The notes under the pieces are model-generated. The model saw nothing but the letters and a program-made list of their open reading frames with translations, did not search any database and was not told where the DNA came from. A stretch of DNA of 45,598 nt, taken from assembly GCA_024403555.1 (NCBI GenBank), contig JAKSRP010000010.1, positions 1-45,598 on the forward strand. Direction: 5' to 3'. The stretch is from Lachnospiraceae bacterium (GTDB lineage: Bacteria; Bacillota; Clostridia; Lachnospirales; Lachnospiraceae). A program made the translations under genes and the position numbers. Shown one piece after another: positions 15,378-25,615 of the stretch. The first letter of the stretch is position 1, and every line of letters begins with the position of its first letter.

Positions 15378-16907
15378 ATGGGATATATTGAAGATTTCAA
15401 ATCTGAATTGCCGGAATTCAGACAGAAAACCTTAGATTTTTATTCTGGTGATATGAAAATGCCTGCTTACAAAGGCTACTCTGGAAAATTCGGAAGCTAT
15501 GCACAAAAAGGAGGCAAAGCTAGCATGCTTCGTCTTCGTATGGCCGGCGGCCGTCTGACAAAAGACCGATTAAAATACATCGCAGACAGCATCAAAAAGC
15601 ATAACGTTGACCGTGCACATTTTACTACCTGCGAAACCGTACAGCTTCACAATTTAAAACCAGAAGCAATTTTTGATATTATGGAAGGTGGAATCGACCA
15701 CAATATCATCACTTACGGTGGTGGCGGAGATTTCCCTCGTAACATCATGATGTCTCCATTATCTGGCGTTGACCCGGACGAAAATTTTGACGTCGTTCCT
15801 TACGTGGAAGCTGCTGCTACACATCTTTTATCTAAGATCAACGCAACGATGATGCCTCGTAAGTTAAAGGTTTGTTTCTCCACCGGTTCAGCAAATGTTC
15901 CTCACGCGACTTTCCGTGATTTAGGATTTGTAGCCCGCAAGGATGGATTATTTGATGTTTACAGTGCCGGAGGCCTAGGTAATAATCCACGTTTTGGCCT
16001 TTTAGTCGGGGAAGCGGTCGATCCAGCGAACATTCTTTACTACATTGACGCCATGAGAGAAACATTTATCGCGTATGGCAACTACGAAAACCGTGGAAAA
16101 GCAAGATCCCGCTACATTCAGGAAACCTTAGGTGAAGAAGGCTACGTAGCTGCTTTTAAAGAAAAGCTTACTGAAGTACTTGCCGGCGATGATTTAACAA
16201 TTGCTGTTGCTCCGATTTCTATTGCCAAGACAGGGGATGGTGAAATTAGTGATGCACGTGTAATCGCGCAAAAACAGCCTGGCTTATACGCTGTGAAATA
16301 TCACCCGCTTGGTGGCAATCCAGCACCGGAGAAATTCGGTGAAATTTATGAAGTAATTAAGGATATGGATGACGTAGAGCTTCGTATCTCTCCAGACGAA
16401 TCCGTATACATCATCAACTTAACGGCTTCCGAAGCCGAAAAAGTACTTGCCGTAACCAATGACGGCGCAAAAACATTATTCGAAACTTCCGTTTCCTGCG
16501 TTGGTTCCTCCATTTGTCAGGTTGGGCTCCGCGACTCCCAGGGCTTACTTATGGCTTTAATTGATGCAGCAAGAGAAGCTGGCATCAAGGATGGTGCACT
16601 CCCACAGATTCATATTTCTGGATGTACTTCCTCCTGTGGAACACACCAGACCGGCATTATGGGCTTTAATGGTGCAACAAAACTCATCGACAAAAAGCCT
16701 CAGCCAGCATTTAACTTCCATCTTGGTGGATGCGATACTCAGGGCAAAGAAGTGATGGGCGAACAGATTGGTATTATGTTAGAAAAAGACATTCCTGAAT
16801 TTATTGTATCCCTTGGTCGTATGGTTCAGGAAAGCGGCACGGACTTTGAAACATGGTTTGCAGATCACAAAGATGACGTTGTGGAACTTGCGAAAAAATA
16901 CATTTAA
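15378..16907 (+). CDS. Siroheme [4Fe-4S] sulfite/nitrite reductase family protein
   Basis: The start is placed at the second ATG (MGYIEDFKSEL), because the upstream in-frame ATG overlaps the GGAGGG binding site. The product is ~509 residues. Two ferredoxin-like repeats precede a siroheme/4Fe-4S half with the paired cysteines of SCVGSSICQVG (C-x5-C) and HISGCTSSCGTHQ (C-x3-C). The enzyme performs six-electron reduction of sulfite or nitrite in the cytoplasm, probably from ferredoxin. The sequence does not decide the substrate. A single-gene unit with its own promoter and terminator; no sulfate-activation or siroheme genes are adjacent. Confidence 0.88.
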   Translation: MGYIEDFKSELPEFRQKTLDFYSGDMKMPAYKGYSGKFGSYAQKGGKASMLRLRMAGGRLTKDRLKYIADSIKKHNVDRAHFTTCETVQLHNLKPEAIFDIMEGGIDHNIITYGGGGDFPRNIMMSPLSGVDPDENFDVVPYVEAAATHLLSKINATMMPRKLKVCFSTGSANVPHATFRDLGFVARKDGLFDVYSAGGLGNNPRFGLLVGEAVDPANILYYIDAMRETFIAYGNYENRGKARSRYIQETLGEEGYVAAFKEKLTEVLAGDDLTIAVAPISIAKTGDGEISDARVIAQKQPGLYAVKYHPLGGNPAPEKFGEIYEVIKDMDDVELRISPDESVYIINLTASEAEKVLAVTNDGAKTLFETSVSCVGSSICQVGLRDSQGLLMALIDAAREAGIKDGALPQIHISGCTSSCGTHQTGIMGFNGATKLIDKKPQPAFNFHLGGCDTQGKEVMGEQIGIMLEKDIPEFIVSLGRMVQESGTDFETWFADHKDDVVELAKKYI

Positions 16908-16953
16908 TTTTCCGCACAAAACCTATTTCGGAAACATTTTTTAGTAATACAAC

Positions 16954-16980
16954 AAAGGCAGCACCTTACGTGCTGCCTTT
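16954..16980. terminator. Bidirectional terminator between reductase and HAD genes
   Basis: AAAGGCAGCAC and GTGCTGCCTTT form a perfect 11-bp stem with a 5-base loop, between converging genes. Confidence 0.85.
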
Positions 16981-17011
16981 CCTTATATTTATTCACTTAT
17001 GCGCCAAAATC

Positions 17012-17821
17012 CTACTCAATAATTCCATAGTGTTTTAATGCATATTCAATGCCTTCTTCTTCCACAAGCTTAGTCACAAATTCTGCAATTTCTTCCATTC
17101 CAGGGCTGTGCTTTGCCATAATTGTCGCATGACCTGCTGCCTTAAGCATCGTCACATCATTTTCCGAATCACCGAAAGCATATACCTTATCGCGGTCATA
17201 TCCTGTCTTTTCAAGGATTGCTTCTAATGCCATGCCCTTTGTGCATCCAAACGGCATCACTTCTGCATAATTTTCAAGCGGATGATCGATAATCTCAATT
17301 CGTCCGGCAAATGTCTCGATCATCTCTTTAATTGCTGCCGGATCGGTATAAGCAATCGTCATCTTATGAAACCCTGTGCTGTAATCCCCTTCAAATGGAG
17401 AATACTGGCTTTCGTCCAAATTAAAATAAGCAATATTATGTTTATAAAGTGGAGTTCCATATGCAAGCGCTTTCGCACCCTCCTGTGTTTCAAAGTTTCC
17501 TGTGATACGATCTTCCTTGCCACTCATAAAGGTACGTATATCCTTTAACACATCTACTGGAATATACATATCATGATAGCTTTCTCCTAAGATTTCTGCA
17601 TGAGAGCCATTGCTTGTAATAAATCCATTAAAGTTATCTTTTACCGGAAGGACCATGGCAATGCTTCTTCCACTGGCTAACATAACGATATATCCATTGT
17701 CTCTTGCATCATTTAATGCTTTTAAGGTACGCTCGCTCATATCATGAATACCGATACTTCCATCTACTAATGTACCATCATAATCAAATAATAAAATACC
17801 TTTACTCTCTTGTAATGTCAT
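17012..17821 (-). CDS. Cof-type HAD phosphatase
   Basis: The ATG at 17821 (MTLQESKGILLFDYDGTLVDG) is preceded by GGAGGAG; an upstream extension of 20 codons has no binding site and overlaps the promoter. The ~269-residue protein has motif I DYDGTLVD, motif II LASGRS, a C2B cap with an FITSNGS stretch, and motif IV GDSENDVTML. Cytoplasmic Cof-like enzymes dephosphorylate sugar phosphates or flavin intermediates; the substrate is unknown. A single gene with its own promoter. Confidence 0.9.
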   Translation of the reverse strand: MTLQESKGILLFDYDGTLVDGSIGIHDMSERTLKALNDARDNGYIVMLASGRSIAMVLPVKDNFNGFITSNGSHAEILGESYHDMYIPVDVLKDIRTFMSGKEDRITGNFETQEGAKALAYGTPLYKHNIAYFNLDESQYSPFEGDYSTGFHKMTIAYTDPAAIKEMIETFAGRIEIIDHPLENYAEVMPFGCTKGMALEAILEKTGYDRDKVYAFGDSENDVTMLKAAGHATIMAKHSPGMEEIAEFVTKLVEEEGIEYALKHYGIIE

Positions 17822-17852
17822 CTTTTCTCCTCCACGAATCTTCTTATCTTCT

Positions 17853-17881
17853 ATTGTAAAGGATTGCAAGATTTTTTGCAA
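17853..17881 (-). promoter_or_regulatory. Promoter of the HAD phosphatase gene
   Basis: TTGCAA (17881-17876), 17-base spacer, TACAAT (17858-17853) on the minus strand, ~32 bases before the chosen start. Confidence 0.65.
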
Positions 17882-17962
17882 AATGCTATGATAATTTTGC
17901 GTAACTTTTTTGAGTTAGTATATAAAAATCATTGTAGAAATAAAATTAAATAGGAGACTGAC

Positions 17963-19111
17963 ATGAATTTAAATGAAAAAGCATTAAAGCTTCATGAAGA
18001 ATGGAATGGAAAGATCACAACCACATCTAAGTGCGAAGTAAAATCCAAAGAAGATCTTGCTCTTGCATATACTCCTGGTGTTGCAGAACCTTGTAAGGTA
18101 ATCGCAAAAGACCCGGAAGCTGCTTACACATACACAATCAAATCCAATACTGTTGCTGTTATCTCTGATGGCAGTGCCGTTCTTGGTCTTGGTAATATCG
18201 GTGCAAAAGCTGCTATGCCTGTAATGGAAGGCAAATGTGTACTTTTCAAAGAATTTGGTGGTGTGAACGCATTTCCGATCTGTTTAGATACACAGGATAC
18301 AGAAGAAATCATAAAGACTATTAAAAATATCGCTCCAGCATTTGGCGGAATCAACTTAGAAGATATTTCTGCCCCTCGCTGTATCGAAATCGAAAACCGT
18401 TTAAAAGAAGAATTAGATATTCCTGTATTCCACGATGACCAGCATGGTACAGCAATCGTTGTATTAGCAGGTATCATCAATGGTTTACGTGTTGTGAAAA
18501 AAGACAAAGAATCTGTAAAGGTTGTCATCAACGGCTGTGGTTCTGCCGGTATGGCAATCGGACGTCTCTTACTTCGTTACGGATTTAAGGATGTAACCAT
18601 GTGCGATATCAAAGGTATCGTATGCGAAGGTGACGAAGGTCTTAACTGGGCTCAGGCAGACATCGCGAAGCTTACAAACTTACGTCATGCTACCGGTACT
18701 TTAGCAGATGCTTTAGTTGGTGCAGATGTATTTGTTGGCGTTTCTGCACCTGGTATCGTATCTCAGGATATGGTGCGCTCTATGGCAGATGATTCTATTC
18801 TTTTTGCTATGGCAAATCCAGTACCTGAAATCATGCCTGATTTAGCACGTGAAGCTGGTGCAAGAGTCGTTGGTACAGGACGTTCTGACTTCCCGAACCA
18901 GGTAAATAACGTAGAAGTATTTCCTGGAATCTTCAAAGGTGCTTTAGAAGGCCGTGCAACTGCAATTACAGAAGACATGAAATTAGCTGCTGCAACTGCA
19001 ATCGCTTCCTTAATTACAGACGAAGAATTAAGTGATGTTAATATCTTACCAGCACCATTTGATCCACGTCTTGCTGACACTGTATCCAAAGCAGTAAAAG
19101 ACTTAATCTAA
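17963..19111 (+). CDS. Malic enzyme (malate dehydrogenase, oxaloacetate-decarboxylating)
   Basis: A 382-residue, short-form bacterial malic enzyme. N-terminal catalytic half with LAYTPGVAEPC and SDGSAVLGLGNIGAKAAMP, the conserved metal-site region VFHDDQHGTAIV, then a Rossmann NAD(P)-binding half (VVINGCGSAGMAIGRLLL) and the FAMANPVPEI block. It converts malate to pyruvate and CO2 with NAD(P)+ reduction in the cytoplasm. AGGAGA precedes the ATG. The next gene starts 24 bases after the stop and may be co-transcribed. The cofactor preference cannot be read with confidence. Confidence 0.95.
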   Translation: MNLNEKALKLHEEWNGKITTTSKCEVKSKEDLALAYTPGVAEPCKVIAKDPEAAYTYTIKSNTVAVISDGSAVLGLGNIGAKAAMPVMEGKCVLFKEFGGVNAFPICLDTQDTEEIIKTIKNIAPAFGGINLEDISAPRCIEIENRLKEELDIPVFHDDQHGTAIVVLAGIINGLRVVKKDKESVKVVINGCGSAGMAIGRLLLRYGFKDVTMCDIKGIVCEGDEGLNWAQADIAKLTNLRHATGTLADALVGADVFVGVSAPGIVSQDMVRSMADDSILFAMANPVPEIMPDLAREAGARVVGTGRSDFPNQVNNVEVFPGIFKGALEGRATAITEDMKLAAATAIASLITDEELSDVNILPAPFDPRLADTVSKAVKDLI

Positions 19112-19134
19112 TCTTTTTATATTTTGTATCAATT

Positions 19135-20076
19135 ATGAATGGAAAAGACTGGCACGGGAAACGTTATTATTCCTTCGATAGCTATATCAAGCATACATTT
19201 GGAACAAAATTATATAAGGTCTCTTTAGACGCAGGCTGTACCTGTCCAACGAGAGATGGCACAAAGGGTTTTGGAGGCTGCACCTTTTGCAGTACTGCCG
19301 GCTCCGGCGATTTCGCCTCCGCCGCACATAAATCCATCACCGAACAGATTGAAGATGGAATTGCCTTATTGAAAAACAAATTAAAAGATAAGGCCGAAAC
19401 AACAAAGTATATCGCTTATTTTCAAGCATTTACCAGTACCTACGGAGATGTAAATCGTCTCCGTAGCCTGTTTGTTGAGGCTGCAACGGATGAAAGAATT
19501 GCTGCCATATCTATTGGCACAAGACCGGATTGTCTCCCACCGGAGATACTAGATCTATTATCCGAGATTGCAAAGATTAAGCCATTATTTATTGAGCTTG
19601 GTTTACAGACCATCCATGAACAAAGTGCAATCGCTTTTCATCGTGGATATCCTCTAGAAACATTTGACCGCGCAGTTAAGGAACTTTACGCCAGGGATAT
19701 TCCAGTGGTTGTTCACCTGATTTTAGGACTTCCTGGAGAGACAAAGGAAGATATGCTTGCATCCGTAACTTATATGAACAAGCTTCCCATTCATGGAGTA
19801 AAGCTTTCCATGCTTCATATTCTTTCTGATACAGCAATGGGACAGGATTATGTGAAACATCCATTTCACGTATTTGAACTAGAAGAATACGTTGATTTTC
19901 TCATCACCTGTCTGGAACACTTAAGAGAAGATATCGTCGTTCACCGTATCACGGGCGACGGGCCAAAGGATCTTCTCATCGCTCCATTATGGAGTGGCAA
20001 TAAGCGTTTGGTACTTAATACCATCGCACACGAGATGAAACAACGACACACCTATCAAGGAGTGAAATACGAATGA
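19135..20076 (+). CDS. Radical SAM protein, TIGR01212 (YtqA/YhcC) family
   Basis: A 313-residue protein. The start KDWHGKRYYSFDSYIK and the cysteine block CTCPTRDGTKGFGGCTFCS are the family's [4Fe-4S]-binding signature, followed by a TIM-barrel core (SIGTRPDCLPPEIL, VHLILGLPGETKEDML). Cleaves S-adenosylmethionine; the physiological substrate of this widespread family is not known to me. The 3' end overlaps the DUF4364 gene by 4 bases (ATGA), so translation is probably coupled. No strong ribosome site is seen at its own ATG. Confidence 0.88.
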   Translation: MNGKDWHGKRYYSFDSYIKHTFGTKLYKVSLDAGCTCPTRDGTKGFGGCTFCSTAGSGDFASAAHKSITEQIEDGIALLKNKLKDKAETTKYIAYFQAFTSTYGDVNRLRSLFVEAATDERIAAISIGTRPDCLPPEILDLLSEIAKIKPLFIELGLQTIHEQSAIAFHRGYPLETFDRAVKELYARDIPVVVHLILGLPGETKEDMLASVTYMNKLPIHGVKLSMLHILSDTAMGQDYVKHPFHVFELEEYVDFLITCLEHLREDIVVHRITGDGPKDLLIAPLWSGNKRLVLNTIAHEMKQRHTYQGVKYE

Positions 20077-20594
20077 CACAGGATACCAATTTACTATACA
20101 AGTTAATCGTGCTTTTTATGTTAGATCAGGTAGAGTTTCCGCTTACGAACTCTCAGATTGTAGAATATGTCATTGACCGTGGTTATACGAATTACTTTAC
20201 TTTGCAGTCTGTCATTAATGACCTTGTGGAATCAGAGATGATCTATGTGGAAAATGTAAGAAATTCTTCTCTCTATCATATCCAGTCTGCCGGTCGCGAA
20301 GCCATCGAGATGTTCGGGGACCGTATGTCAAGCGCTATTAAGGAAGATATTCTTCTTTACTTTGAAGAAAATCGTTTTGAGCTTCGTAATGAAGTGGAAA
20401 TTACCGCAGAATATTACAATAACAAAAAAGACGATTATTTCATCCATGGTGTCATCAAAGAAAAAGGTAATATCTTATTAGAACTTACCTTAAATGTTGG
20501 CACAAAAGATGATGCCGTTCGAATCTGTGACCATTGGAACAAGAACAGTTCTGATGTATACGGAATGCTAGTAGAAAAGCTGATTCTGGGATAA
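20073..20594 (+). CDS. DUF4364 family winged-helix protein
   Basis: A 173-residue protein typical in length for DUF4364. Residues ~5-95 look like a winged helix (LTNSQIVEYVIDRGYTNYFT ... DLVESEMIYVEN), followed by a small mixed domain (EITAEYYNNKKDDYFIHG). The family is confined largely to Clostridia and is thought to be a transcriptional regulator; its targets are unknown. AAGGAG lies 10 bases before the ATG inside the radical SAM gene. It ends 7 bases before a bidirectional terminator. Confidence 0.85.
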   Translation: MTQDTNLLYKLIVLFMLDQVEFPLTNSQIVEYVIDRGYTNYFTLQSVINDLVESEMIYVENVRNSSLYHIQSAGREAIEMFGDRMSSAIKEDILLYFEENRFELRNEVEITAEYYNNKKDDYFIHGVIKEKGNILLELTLNVGTKDDAVRICDHWNKNSSDVYGMLVEKLILG

Positions 20595-20601
20595 AATGCA
20601 A

Positions 20602-20631
20602 AAGGTGCAGGAAATCAAATTCCTGCACCTT
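20602..20631. terminator. Bidirectional terminator between DUF4364 and engB
   Basis: AAGGTGCAGGAA and TTCCTGCACCTT form a perfect 12-bp stem between two converging genes, reaching to within 2 bases of the engB stop. Confidence 0.85.
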
Positions 20632-20633
20632 AT

Positions 20634-21239
20634 TTATTCTTCTACTTCTTCGATATTTGCTAATACTTCATCGATGAAATCATAGATTTCTTCTCTTCCC
20701 TGTTTTGTTAATGCACTGTATGGGAAGATTGGAGTATCTCCACGAAGCTTCATCTTTGTACGAATCACATTCAAATGTTTCTGTACCTGACTTCTCTTTA
20801 ATTTATCAAGCTTTGTTGCAATGATGACTGGATAGTAACCATTTGCAATGATCCATTCATACATCTGACGGTCATTTGCAGATGGATCGTGGCGAATATC
20901 AATCAAAAGGAATACTAAAACGAGAGTTTCAGACTTATGAAGGTAGTTTTCAATCATCTTGCCCCATTTTTTCTTTGTATCCTCATTCACCTTTGCATAA
21001 CCATAACCTGGAAGGTCAACAAAGTAAAGCTCATCATTGATATTGTAATAGTTGATGGTCTGTGTTTTACCTGGCTGTGCAGAAGTACGAGCAAGTGCCT
21101 TACGATTCATAAGCCCGTTGATCAAAGAAGATTTACCAACATTCGATTTACCGGCAAATGCGATTTCCGGAAGTTCATTCTTTGGAAGTGTGCTTGTAAT
21201 CCCACACACAGTTTCAAGATTTACGGTTTTGATAATCAT
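20634..21239 (-). CDS. engB: Ribosome biogenesis GTPase EngB/YsxC
   Basis: A 201-residue protein with G1 GKSNVGKSSLI, G2 around RTSAQPGKTQTINYY, G3 DLPGYGYA, G4 ATKLDKL and G5 PYSALTKQG. EngB GTPases act in late assembly of the large ribosomal subunit and are usually essential. It overlaps the 3' end of lon by 4 bases, so the two are translationally coupled; lon-engB adjacency is common in Firmicutes. Nothing unusual in length or motifs. Confidence 0.97.
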   Translation of the reverse strand: MIIKTVNLETVCGITSTLPKNELPEIAFAGKSNVGKSSLINGLMNRKALARTSAQPGKTQTINYYNINDELYFVDLPGYGYAKVNEDTKKKWGKMIENYLHKSETLVLVFLLIDIRHDPSANDRQMYEWIIANGYYPVIIATKLDKLKRSQVQKHLNVIRTKMKLRGDTPIFPYSALTKQGREEIYDFIDEVLANIEEVEE

Positions 21240-23536
21240 AACATCGCTCCTTTCAATACTTCTTTCACATGTTTTACATAAGTTATCTTAAGTCCATCTG
21301 TGATTTCTTCACTGATATCCTTCACATTCTTCTTATTAGAAGCTGGGACAAATACTTCTTTCACGCCCACATTCTTGGCTGCAAGCAGTTTTTCTTTTAA
21401 TCCGCCGATTGCAAGAACATTACCTCTTAAGGTTACTTCTCCTGTCATGGCAATATCGCCACGAACTTTTACATTCTTAATTGCAGAAAAAAGTGCGGTT
21501 GTCATCGTTACCCCTGCAGATGGACCATCCTTAGGAACAGCACCTTCTGGCACATGGATATGAATGTCATGAGTCTCAAAAAAGTCTGCTGGAATGTCAT
21601 TCTCTTCCGAAATAGAACGCACATAGCTAAGTGCAATCTGTGCAGATTCCTTCATCACATCCCCAAGAGATCCTGTCAGAATCATCTTGCCTTTTCCAGG
21701 CATCAAGCCAACTTCGATTAAAAGTGTATCTCCGCCAACTGAAGTCCATGCAAGGCCACGAACCACGCCTACTTGAGATTCCAAATAATCATCACTCTGG
21801 TCATGCATTGGCACACCCATCATCTCACGCACACGTTTTGGTGTGATTGTGATGGATTTTTTATCTTTCTCTAAGATAATACGAGCGGATTTTCGGCAAA
21901 TGTCTCCGATTTTGTGTTCAAGAGAACGAACGCCTGCTTCTCTTGTATAATGCTTGATCAGCTCTTCGATTGCTTCTTTTCTGAATTTTACCTGCTTTCC
22001 AGTTAATCCATTGGCTTTTAACTGTTTTTCTACCAAGTATTTCTTCGCAATATGGAACTTTTCATTTTCTGTATAACTAGAAACCACGATTACTTCCATA
22101 CGGTCAAAAAGAGGTTTTGGAATCATGGACGCATCATTTGCCGTGCAGATAAAGAGTACTTCACTTAAATCAATCGGCACTTCCATATAGTGATCGCGGA
22201 ATGCAAAATTCTGCTCACCGTCTAATACTTCAAGTAAAGCAGATGCTGTATCTCCACGCTGGTCTTTTCCTGTTTTATCAATTTCATCAAATAAAATCAG
22301 TGGATTAGCAACGCCTGCCTTTTTGATTGCTTCTGTGATTCGTCCAGGCATCGCACCAATGTAAGTTTTTCTGTGTCCACGAATTTCCGCTTCATCACGA
22401 ACACCACCTAAGGAAATACGCACATATTCCTTGTCAAGTGCTCTTGCGATGGAACGACCGATGGATGTTTTACCAGTTCCCGGAGGTCCGACTAAACAGA
22501 TGATTGGAGCTTCACCCTTCTTAGTAAGTACACGAACGGCCAAAAATTCCATAATTCGTTCTTTAATTTTATCTAAACCAAAATGGTCTTCTTCTAAGAT
22601 GTCAAATGCTTTTTTCATGTCCTGGTTTTCTGGTTTTGTATGATTCCAAGGCATCGCAAGCATTGTTTCAATATAATTTCTTAAGATTCCACTGTCACCG
22701 GCCATCGCTGGCATAGATTTGAATCGTTTGATTTCTTTAAATAATTTTTCTTTGATTTCATCCGATGCATCTAATTCTTCCGTTTTCTTAAGGAAAATAT
22801 CTGCATCCTCTTCAATGTTGGTTTCCCCTAATTCTTCACGAATGATATTCATCTGCTCGCGAAGCATATAATCTCTCTGATTTTTATCCACTGCTGCCTT
22901 CACACGTGCCTGAATGTCAGCAAGTACTTTACTAATCTCAGTTTCTTCTGCAAGAAGAACAAGAAGCTTCTTCGCACGCTCTTTTAAATCATCCATTTCA
23001 AGAAGTGCCTGTTTTTTCTCAATGGCAAATGGTGTGTGAGTCGCAATTTCATATACTAATGGCTCTACCTTCTGCATATGCATTGCTTTCATAAGAAAAT
23101 CCTGGCTTAACTTTGGATTTTTTGCTGCATAGTCAGAAAGAGAAGTATGAAGAGAAGCAAGATAAGCAGCTTCTTCATATTCCACAAAATCAGTAATGGT
23201 TTCTAAATTTTCTACTTCCACACGGAAGGATGGATCTGTTTCACAAAATTCAAGAATTTTTGCACGTTCTTTGATTTCTACATACACACGCGCAACATTC
23301 TTTGGAAGCTTGACAATCTGTTTGATGTCAGCAACAACACCAACATCATATAAGTCTTCTTCCTGGGGTTCATCGATACTAGGATCAATCTGATTACACA
23401 AGAAGATGGTCTGGTTATTCTGCATTGCTTCCTGCACTGCAGCTGCAGACATTTCTCGTGCCACATCAAAATGCACCGTTGTTCCCGGATAGATTACGAT
23501 GCCTCTGAGGGCAACCATTGGTAATACCTGTGTCAT
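21236..23536 (-). CDS. lon: ATP-dependent protease Lon
   Basis: A 766-residue, full-length LonA protease. N-terminal substrate-recognition domain (MTQVLPMVALRGIVIYPGTT), a helical linker, AAA+ module with Walker A GPPGTGKTS and Walker B LILFDEIDK, and a C-terminal serine-lysine protease with catalytic Ser in KDGPSAGVTM and Lys further down in GGLKEKLLAAK. Degrades damaged and regulatory proteins in the cytoplasm. AAGGAG lies before the ATG. Located 67 bases after clpX, behind a terminator, and ahead of engB. No CtsR or CIRCE heat-shock operator is recognisable in the short leader. Confidence 0.98.
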   Translation of the reverse strand: MTQVLPMVALRGIVIYPGTTVHFDVAREMSAAAVQEAMQNNQTIFLCNQIDPSIDEPQEEDLYDVGVVADIKQIVKLPKNVARVYVEIKERAKILEFCETDPSFRVEVENLETITDFVEYEEAAYLASLHTSLSDYAAKNPKLSQDFLMKAMHMQKVEPLVYEIATHTPFAIEKKQALLEMDDLKERAKKLLVLLAEETEISKVLADIQARVKAAVDKNQRDYMLREQMNIIREELGETNIEEDADIFLKKTEELDASDEIKEKLFKEIKRFKSMPAMAGDSGILRNYIETMLAMPWNHTKPENQDMKKAFDILEEDHFGLDKIKERIMEFLAVRVLTKKGEAPIICLVGPPGTGKTSIGRSIARALDKEYVRISLGGVRDEAEIRGHRKTYIGAMPGRITEAIKKAGVANPLILFDEIDKTGKDQRGDTASALLEVLDGEQNFAFRDHYMEVPIDLSEVLFICTANDASMIPKPLFDRMEVIVVSSYTENEKFHIAKKYLVEKQLKANGLTGKQVKFRKEAIEELIKHYTREAGVRSLEHKIGDICRKSARIILEKDKKSITITPKRVREMMGVPMHDQSDDYLESQVGVVRGLAWTSVGGDTLLIEVGLMPGKGKMILTGSLGDVMKESAQIALSYVRSISEENDIPADFFETHDIHIHVPEGAVPKDGPSAGVTMTTALFSAIKNVKVRGDIAMTGEVTLRGNVLAIGGLKEKLLAAKNVGVKEVFVPASNKKNVKDISEEITDGLKITYVKHVKEVLKGAML

Positions 23537-23561
23537 AGTTTCTCCTTAATTTAATAATAAA

Positions 23562-23592
23562 TACGTCCATAAAGCATTGCTCTACGGACGTA
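23562..23592 (-). terminator. Terminator after clpX
   Basis: Imperfect stem TACGTCC...GGACGTA spanning 23562-23592, followed in the minus direction by TTTATTATT. It separates clpP-clpX from lon. Confidence 0.7.
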
Positions 23593-23603
23593 CACGTTAT
23601 GCA

Positions 23604-24905
23604 TTAAGCAATATCATCATCATTCTTTTTCGCGCGTCTCTTGCTTCTCTTATTCGCACTCTTCTTTTCTTCTGCACGAATAATGACAGGTTCTGCGCCG
23701 TCTGTAACAACTTCCTTCGTGATGATACACTTTTCAATGTATTCATCGGATGGAATTTCATACATAAGATCCATGATTACAGATTCCATAATGGCACGAA
23801 GGCCACGGGCTCCTGTATCACGTTCAATCGCTCTTGCTGCAATCGCACGAAGCGCATCTGCTTCAAATTCAAGAGAAACTCCATCTAACTCAAAAAGTTT
23901 TACATACTGTTTTACGATTGCGCTCTTTGGTTCTGTTAAAATGCTTACTAATGCTTCTTCATCTAACTTATCTAAAGAAACGACAACCGGTACTCGACCT
24001 ACAAATTCAGGAATTAAGCCAAATTTTACCAAATCCTGAGGGAGTACTTTCTTTAAGAGAGCATCTAAATCTTTTTTGCTCTGCTGTTCGATCACTGCAT
24101 TAAAACCTAAAGATTTTTTGCCTGTACGGGATTCAATGATCTTTTCTAATCCATCAAAGGCTCCACCACAAATAAATAAAATATTGGTTGTATCAATCTG
24201 GATGAATTCCTGATGCGGATGCTTTCTTCCACCCTGTGGTGGTACGGAAGCTACGGTTCCTTCTACAATCTTTAATAAAGCCTGCTGAACACCTTCGCCA
24301 GATACATCACGGGTAATGGATGTATTCTCACCTTTTCTTGTAATCTTATCGATTTCATCAATGTAGATAATTCCACGTTCCGCGCGTTCAATATCATAAT
24401 CCGCTGCCTGAATGATCTTTAATAAGATATTCTCAACATCTTCACCAACATAACCAGCTTCTGTCAGTGCAGTTGCGTCTGCAATTGCAAATGGAACGTT
24501 TAAAATCTTAGCGAGTGTCTGTGCAAGTAATGTCTTACCGGAACCAGTTGGTCCAAGCATTAAGATATTACTCTTCTGCAATTCCACATCACTATGTTCA
24601 TTCGCCATGATTTTTTTATAGTGGTTGTATACAGCAACAGAAAGAACTTTCTTCGCTTCTTCCTGACCAATGACATACTGGTCTAAAAATGCTTTGATTT
24701 CTTTTGGTTTTAATAAATTGATGCCGTCCTGATCATCATAAGGTTCAAACTCATCCGCAATAATTTCCGTACACACTTCGATACATTCGTCACAAATGTA
24801 TACATTATTCACAGATGGTCCTGCAATCAGCTTACGAACCTGATCCTTTGTCTTTCCACAAAAGGAACAACGAACTCTGCTTCTGTCATCTAATCTGCTT
24901 GCCAT
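23604..24905 (-). CDS. clpX: ATP-dependent unfoldase ClpX
   Basis: A 433-residue protein. The N-terminal zinc-binding domain has paired cysteines CSFCGK and CDECIEVC (residues ~13-42), followed by the AAA+ module with Walker [13 protein letters not shown], Walker [10 protein letters not shown] and a sensor-2 GARGLRAI. The IGF-type ClpP-docking loop is probably the KSLGFNAV stretch. It unfolds tagged proteins for ClpP. It starts 3 bases after clpP ends, so the two are co-transcribed. The C-terminal tail is very basic ([14 protein letters not shown]). Confidence 0.98.
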   Translation of the reverse strand: MASRLDDRSRVRCSFCGKTKDQVRKLIAGPSVNNVYICDECIEVCTEIIADEFEPYDDQDGINLLKPKEIKAFLDQYVIGQEEAKKVLSVAVYNHYKKIMANEHSDVELQKSNILMLGPTGSGKTLLAQTLAKILNVPFAIADATALTEAGYVGEDVENILLKIIQAADYDIERAERGIIYIDEIDKITRKGENTSITRDVSGEGVQQALLKIVEGTVASVPPQGGRKHPHQEFIQIDTTNILFICGGAFDGLEKIIESRTGKKSLGFNAVIEQQSKKDLDALLKKVLPQDLVKFGLIPEFVGRVPVVVSLDKLDEEALVSILTEPKSAIVKQYVKLFELDGVSLEFEADALRAIAARAIERDTGARGLRAIMESVIMDLMYEIPSDEYIEKCIITKEVVTDGAEPVIIRAEEKKSANKRSKRRAKKNDDDIA

Positions 24906-24908
24906 AAA

Positions 24909-25493
24909 TTAAGCCCTCTTAGTGATGACACTGTCGATGATTCCGTAAGCAACTGCTTCTTCGGCATCTAACCAGTTATCTCTTTCTGTATCTGCACATA
25001 CCTTTTCATATGGCTGACCAGTATTTTCACTTAAAATTGTGTTTAATTTTTTCTTTGTCTTAATGATATGTCTTGTAACGATTTCCATATCTGTAGCCTG
25101 ACCCTGAGCACCGCCAGATGGCTGATGGATCATAATTTCTGCATTAGGAAGAGCCATTCTCTTGCCTTTTGCGCCACCAGCTAATAAAAATGCTCCCATA
25201 GAAGCTGCCATACCCATACAGATTGTAGATACATCACACTTGATATACTGCATAGTATCATAAATTGCCATACCTGCAGTTACAGATCCGCCTGGGCTGT
25301 TGATATATAAGGAAATGTCTTTGTCTGGATCTTCAGATTCTAAGAATAATAACTGAGATACGATAAGACTTGCTGTCACATCGTTAACTTCTTCTCCTAA
25401 GAAAATGATTCGATCCTTTAATAATCTGGAATAAATATCGTAAGAACGTTCTCCACGTCCTGTCTGTTCAATGACATAAGGTACTAAACTCAT
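24909..25493 (-). CDS. clpP: ATP-dependent Clp protease proteolytic subunit
   Basis: A 194-residue protein with the full Ser-His-Asp triad: nucleophile Ser in [14 protein letters not shown], His in [12 protein letters not shown], and the Asp near [13 protein letters not shown]. The N-terminus [20 protein letters not shown] is canonical. Tetradecameric peptidase partner of ClpX. AGGAGGAATC precedes the ATG. A bidirectional terminator isolates it from trigger factor upstream, so a separate clpP promoter is expected in 25494-25532, but I could not define its boxes. Confidence 0.98.
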   Translation of the reverse strand: MSLVPYVIEQTGRGERSYDIYSRLLKDRIIFLGEEVNDVTASLIVSQLLFLESEDPDKDISLYINSPGGSVTAGMAIYDTMQYIKCDVSTICMGMAASMGAFLLAGGAKGKRMALPNAEIMIHQPSGGAQGQATDMEIVTRHIIKTKKKLNTILSENTGQPYEKVCADTERDNWLDAEEAVAYGIIDSVITKRA

Positions 25494-25532
25494 AATGATT
25501 CCTCCTGTCTAAAAAATAGTTTATATATGCGT

Positions 25533-25563
25533 AAAGAAAGGGAAGAATTCCTTCCCTTTCTTT
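25533..25563. terminator. Terminator after trigger factor
   Basis: AAAGAAAGGGAAG and CTTCCCTTTCTTT form a perfect 13-bp stem around AATTC. Works in the tig direction and probably in both. Confidence 0.85.
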
Positions 25564-25615
25564 AATATTGCATAATTATTTATTCTATTCAATATCTGGC
25601 TGAATAAAACTTTTC